This document shows, piece by piece, positions 7,520 through 9,954 of a stretch of 9,954 bases of DNA. This stretch comes from Bacteroidales bacterium. GTDB lineage: Bacteria > Bacteroidota > Bacteroidia > Bacteroidales > UBA932. Numbering within the stretch: position 1 is the stretch's first letter; the number at the start of each line of letters is the position of its first letter. Made by a program: the position numbers and the translations under genes. The notes beneath the pieces are model-generated. The model saw only the letters and a list, made by a program, of their open reading frames with translations. It was not told the DNA's origin and made no database searches. Where the stretch lies: positions 1 to 9,954 of the forward strand of contig SFJA01000063.1 of assembly GCA_004556005.1 (NCBI GenBank), in the 5' to 3' direction.

Positions 7520-7527
7520 TATATTTG
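7520..7527 (+). promoter_or_regulatory. -7 promoter element (TATATTTG)
   Basis: TATATTTG matches TAnnTTTG exactly and lies 33 bp before the NifU-like ATG, right after the peptidase stop codon. No good TTTG box is found 18-21 bases upstream; the nearest, at 7491-7494, leaves 25 bases. The position fits a separate transcription unit for the two-gene cassette, but the poor upstream box lowers confidence. Confidence 0.45.
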
Positions 7528-7560
7528 TACGATATTGTAAATCCAAATTCTTTATAGATT

Positions 7561-8253
7561 ATGATTTATACACAAGAAGTGCAGCATATGTGCTGCGTTG
7601 CAAAGGGCGCAAATCACGCCAATGCACCTATTCCTGAAGAAGGAAAGTGGGTGCACGCCAAAGAAATCAAGGACATCTCCGGCCTTACCCACGGTATCGG
7701 CTGGTGTGCTCCTCAGCAGGGTTGCTGCAAGCTTACCCTCAACGTTAAGGACGGTATCATCGAGGAGGCTCTCGTCGAGACCCTCGGATGCTCCGGTATG
7801 ACCCATTCAGCTGCAATGGCATCTGAGATTCTTCCTGGCAAGACTCTTCTTGAGGCGCTCAACACCGACCTCGTGTGCGATGCCATCAATACCGCAATGC
7901 GTGAGCTCTTCCTTCAGATCGTTTACGGACGCACCCAGTCTGCATTCTCCGAGAACGGACTTCCTGTAGGCGCATCCCTCGAGGATCTCGGAAAGAACCT
8001 CCGCAGCCAGGTCGGCACGATGTTCGGCACCAAGGAAAAGGGCAGCCGCTATCTTGAAATGACCGAGGGTTATTGCACCCGTATGGCTCTTGATGCAAAC
8101 AACGAGGTTATCGGTTACGAATTTGTAAACCTCGGTAAACTTATGGATGCTCTCAAGGGCGGTGCAACCGGACCTGAGGCCATCGAGAAGGCAAAGGGCA
8201 CCTATGGCCGTTTTGCTGATGCAGTGAAGTATATTGACCCACGTAAAGAGTAA
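7561..8253 (+). CDS. NifU/IscU-like Fe-S scaffold homologue
   Basis: A 230-residue protein whose centre (about 45-125) resembles the IscU/NifU N-terminal scaffold. WCAPQQGCCKLTLNVKDGIIEEA lines up with the first-cysteine region and ETLGCSGMTHSAAMASEILPGKTLLEAL with the second. IscU scaffolds use three Cys and an Asp. Here C77 fits the second Cys, C49/C55/C56 cluster near the first, and the third Cys (HCS in IscU) has no clear match; C106 and C172 are candidates. An extra Cys pair (C11, C12) lies in the N-terminal extension. About 100 residues beyond the scaffold fold are unassigned. It is found paired with a GGGtGRT gene, which begins 6 bp downstream, as in other Bacteroidetes and Firmicutes. 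Codon use is more biased than in the upstream genes, suggesting high expression. Cluster binding is inferred; the real cofactor and client are unknown. Confidence 0.85.
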   Translation: MIYTQEVQHMCCVAKGANHANAPIPEEGKWVHAKEIKDISGLTHGIGWCAPQQGCCKLTLNVKDGIIEEALVETLGCSGMTHSAAMASEILPGKTLLEALNTDLVCDAINTAMRELFLQIVYGRTQSAFSENGLPVGASLEDLGKNLRSQVGTMFGTKEKGSRYLEMTEGYCTRMALDANNEVIGYEFVNLGKLMDALKGGATGPEAIEKAKGTYGRFADAVKYIDPRKE

Positions 8254-8259
8254 GAGACT

Positions 8260-9255
8260 ATGGCACTTTTCGAAAGCTACGAGCGTCGCATCAATCAGAT
8301 TAATGCAGCTCTCAACAAATATGGCATCAAGGATATCGACGAGGCCAAGGCCATCTGTGATGCAAAGGGTCTGGATCCTTACAAAATGTGCGAGGATACC
8401 CAGAAAATCTGCTTTGAAAATGCAAAGTGGGCTTATGTAGTAGGTGCAGCCATCGCAATCAAGAAGGGCGTTACCAACGCCGCCGATGCTGCCGAGGCTA
8501 TCGGTGAGGGTCTGCAGGCATTCTGCATTCCAGGTTCAGTCGCTGACGACCGCAAGGTTGGTCTCGGACACGGAAACCTTGCCGCAAGACTTCTCCGCGA
8601 GGAGACCGAGTGCTTCGCATTCCTTGCAGGTCACGAGTCCTACGCTGCAGCAGAAGGCGCAATCAAGATTGCCGAGATGGCTAACAAGGTGCGCAAAAAG
8701 CCGCTCCGCGTCATCCTCAACGGACTTGGAAAGGATGCAGCCAAGATCATCAGCCGCATCAACGGATTTACCTATGTGCAGACCGAATTCGACTACTATA
8801 CCGGAGAGGTTAAGGAAGTTGCAAGAACTCGCTACTCTGACGGAGTTCGCGGCGGTGTAAACTGCTACGGTGCAGACGACGTTCGCGAGGGCGTTGCAAT
8901 TATGTGGAAGGAAAACGTTGACGTTTCCATCACCGGTAACTCAACCAACCCTACCCGCTTCCAGCACCCTGTGGCAGGTACCTACAAGAAAGAGCGCGTT
9001 CTCGCCGGCAAGCCTTACTTCTCAGTGGCTTCAGGTGGCGGTACCGGACGTACTCTCCACCCGGACAATATGGCAGCCGGTCCTGCATCTTACGGTATGA
9101 CCGATACTCTCGGACGTATGCACTCTGACGCACAGTTCGCAGGTTCATCTTCAGTTCCTGCACACGTAGAGATGATGGGCTTCCTCGGAATGGGCAACAA
9201 CCCTATGGTAGGAGCTACCGTTGCAGTTGCCGTTGCAGTTGCTCAGGCAATGTAA
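8260..9255 (+). CDS. GGGtGRT-family protein, function unknown
   Basis: A 331-residue protein carrying the family-naming motif GGGTGRT at 259-265, within VASGGGTGRTLHPDN. As far as I know the family has no assigned biochemical role and is regularly encoded beside the NifU-like gene found here. No signal peptide or clear membrane segment is visible; the Ala/Val run at the C-terminus (about 317-329) is short and looks like a helix. The glycine-rich motif suggests a nucleotide or phosphate loop, but that is a guess. Six Cys (33, 44, 51, 89, 118, 202) are available; C44 and C51 are seven apart (CxxxxxxC). The 6-bp gap to the scaffold gene implies one transcript and probably a shared complex or pathway. 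Length and start are unremarkable, and the shared strong codon bias points to abundant protein. It could be an acceptor or maturation partner of the scaffold. Confidence 0.88.
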   Translation: MALFESYERRINQINAALNKYGIKDIDEAKAICDAKGLDPYKMCEDTQKICFENAKWAYVVGAAIAIKKGVTNAADAAEAIGEGLQAFCIPGSVADDRKVGLGHGNLAARLLREETECFAFLAGHESYAAAEGAIKIAEMANKVRKKPLRVILNGLGKDAAKIISRINGFTYVQTEFDYYTGEVKEVARTRYSDGVRGGVNCYGADDVREGVAIMWKENVDVSITGNSTNPTRFQHPVAGTYKKERVLAGKPYFSVASGGGTGRTLHPDNMAAGPASYGMTDTLGRMHSDAQFAGSSSVPAHVEMMGFLGMGNNPMVGATVAVAVAVAQAM

Positions 9256-9285
9256 TTGATCCTGTACGGATTGTACGATAAAATT

Positions 9286-9327
9286 ATCAGGGCAGTTACC
9301 GGTCTATGGACCTGTAGCTGCCCTGAT
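9286..9327. terminator. Long hairpin after the GGGtGRT gene
   Basis: ATCAGGGCAG at 9286-9295 is the perfect complement of CTGCCCTGAT at 9318-9327, and the stem continues inward with two mismatches to the loop near TATG. It begins 30 bp after the GGGtGRT stop. Flanks are A/T-rich on the left (ATAAAATT) and moderately T-rich on the right (TGTCTTTG), so it may terminate from either side. It also lies at the end of the transposase remnant, where IS200/IS605 elements carry a right-end hairpin, so it could be derived from the element. Confidence 0.6.
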
Positions 9328-9657
9328 TGTCTTTGTCGGAGATATGACCGATGGACTCGCAGTAATAGGAATGCGTCCACAGAGATGGCAGACGGCTCCG
9401 AAGCCATGGAAACTCATCCCTCAATACTCGTGATGAATAACCCTTGAACTGACTTACAATGTGATGTACGGGTATTATAGGATTTGACTTCACGAACAGA
9501 TGCACGTGGTCGGGCATGACCTCCATCGACTCGATTTTGCCATCAAGTTCTGCCGCCTTCTCTGTCAGGAGTTCCTTCAGCCTTGTATCAACTCCGTCAA
9601 TAAGTACTGGCCTCCGGTACTTGGGACACCAGATCAGATGTATGATATGGACTTATG
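9296..9657 (-). pseudogene. tnpA: IS200/IS605-type Y1 transposase remnant (tnpA)
   Basis: Read leftward from 9640, an open frame gives HLIWCPKYRRPVLI, a charged helix, then MEVMPDHVHLF with the HUH metal-binding pair, QFKGYSSRVLRDEFP and LWTHSYYCESIGHIS with the catalytic Tyr (codon near 9367). This is the TnpA single-strand transposase family, normally about 130-155 residues. The copy is broken. The frame is closed upstream by TAA (9653-9655). The expected preceding residues (HKSISY) appear one base out of phase at 9640-9657, so one base is lost near 9640. No start codon is found in that phase before a TGA. At the other end the last helix is replaced by 13 residues read through the hairpin at 9286-9327. 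No tnpB or omega-RNA remnant is visible. It is most likely inactive. Confidence 0.85.
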
Positions 9658-9678
9658 TAACTGATTCCGGTTGACTCA

Positions 9679-9716
9679 ATTTTGTCCACAGAATCGGGGT
9701 TTTTTGTGGACAAAAT
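9679..9716. repeat. 12-bp inverted repeat, module 1
   Basis: ATTTTGTCCACA (9679-9690) and TGTGGACAAAAT (9705-9716) are exact reverse complements around a 14-base loop containing GGGGT. Each arm carries the nonamer TTGTCCACA. It directly follows the truncated 5' side of the transposase remnant, so it could be a left-end structure of the IS, or an independent repeat. Confidence 0.75.
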
Positions 9717-9764
9717 GCGTTATTGGAGGGTTTTGTCCACAAAAAATGGGGTATTTGTGGATAA
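9682..9764. other. Cluster of four DnaA-box-like nonamers
   Basis: TTGTCCACA occurs at 9682-9690 (+), 9705-9713 (-) and 9733-9741 (+). TTATCCACA, the exact DnaA-box consensus, occurs at 9756-9764 (-). The first three differ from consensus at one position. Orientation alternates. An AT-rich stretch lies 130-170 bp further right (9890-9935). This could be a DnaA-binding region, but the same sites form the arms of hairpins and might be repeat-element sequence. No dnaA, dnaN or other origin-linked gene is in view. Confidence 0.4.
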
Positions 9765-9765
9765 A
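9732..9765. repeat. 12-bp inverted repeat, module 2
   Basis: TTTGTCCACAAA (9732-9743) pairs with TTTGTGGATAAA (9754-9765) with one G-U position. The 10-base loop again holds GGGGT. It is a diverged direct repeat of module 1, 51 bp further on (nonamers at 9682 and 9733). Confidence 0.7.
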
Positions 9766-9954
9766 GTTTGATGTAGCATGATAACCCTAGCCAAAATTGT
9801 TGTCCCCGTGTGTGAAACCCCTCACTTTTACTCACAGGATCATAATGTCCGATTTCGGTTGATTCATGTTTACATGCGGCGGGTTTGTCAATGAAATATT
9901 TTTCCTAATTTTGCGCAAATTGTTATTAATTAATGTCCCGGCATATTTTGACGA
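9766..9954. other. Intergenic region at right edge
   Basis: No gene is visible. The first half holds only a weak GTGA/TCAC palindrome near 9811-9825. The last 65 bases are AT-rich and contain the promoter candidate at 9884-9913. The next gene would start beyond the window. Confidence 0.5.
9884..9913 (+). promoter_or_regulatory. Bacteroidetes-type promoter, outward
   Basis: TTTG (9884-9887), 18 bases, then TAATTTTG (9906-9913). Both boxes match consensus exactly; spacing is one base under the usual 19. Transcription would start near 9919 and run out of the window. A weaker alternative (ATTG 9919-9922 with ATATTTTG 9943-9950) lies just downstream. Confidence 0.5.

Noticed and set aside
9653..9835. 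A 60-codon minus-strand open frame with a repeated WTK motif
   Set aside because: The peptide repeat comes from the two hairpin modules; no gene-like start or domain is seen.

Overview
The window looks like chromosomal DNA of a Bacteroidota bacterium, most likely Bacteroidales. The evidence is promoter-like elements of the Bacteroidetes type (TTTG, about 19 bases, TAnnTTTG) upstream of several genes, almost no Shine-Dalgarno sequences, and gene families typical of the group: secreted S9 peptidases, secreted metallophosphoesterases and the NifU-like/GGGtGRT pair. All intact genes lie on the + strand. I cannot name a genus from sequence alone.

Layout. Positions 1-1143 hold no credible gene but are strongly repetitive. 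Two copies of a GC-rich palindromic element (1-79, 179-256) are followed by a tandem array of four complete units of 199 or 210 bp plus an internally deleted fifth (274-1112), closed by a 9-bp inverted repeat. A roughly 200-bp AT-richer stretch leads to a housekeeping block: a membrane-anchored zinc metallopeptidase of the YpfJ family (1348-2202), a one-domain cupin (2303-2629) and the 16S rRNA methyltransferase RsmE (2642-3388). A good Bacteroidetes promoter then drives a two-gene export operon: a secreted calcineurin-like phosphoesterase (3490-4644) overlapping by one base a secreted 956-residue prolyl-oligopeptidase-family peptidase (4644-7514). A second cassette follows (7561-9255): an IscU/NifU-like scaffold homologue with an atypical cysteine pattern, and a GGGtGRT-family protein of unknown function, 6 bp apart and closed by a long hairpin.

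The last 700 bp hold an eroded IS200/IS605 Y1 transposase on the - strand (frameshifted, no start codon, altered C-terminus), two tandem hairpin modules whose arms carry four DnaA-box-like nonamers (one perfect TTATCCACA), and a near-consensus promoter pointing out of the window.

The best candidates for something little described are the NifU-like/GGGtGRT cassette, the alternating 199/210-bp array, the duplicated element that can form two mutually exclusive hairpins, and the 51-bp-spaced DnaA-box hairpins.
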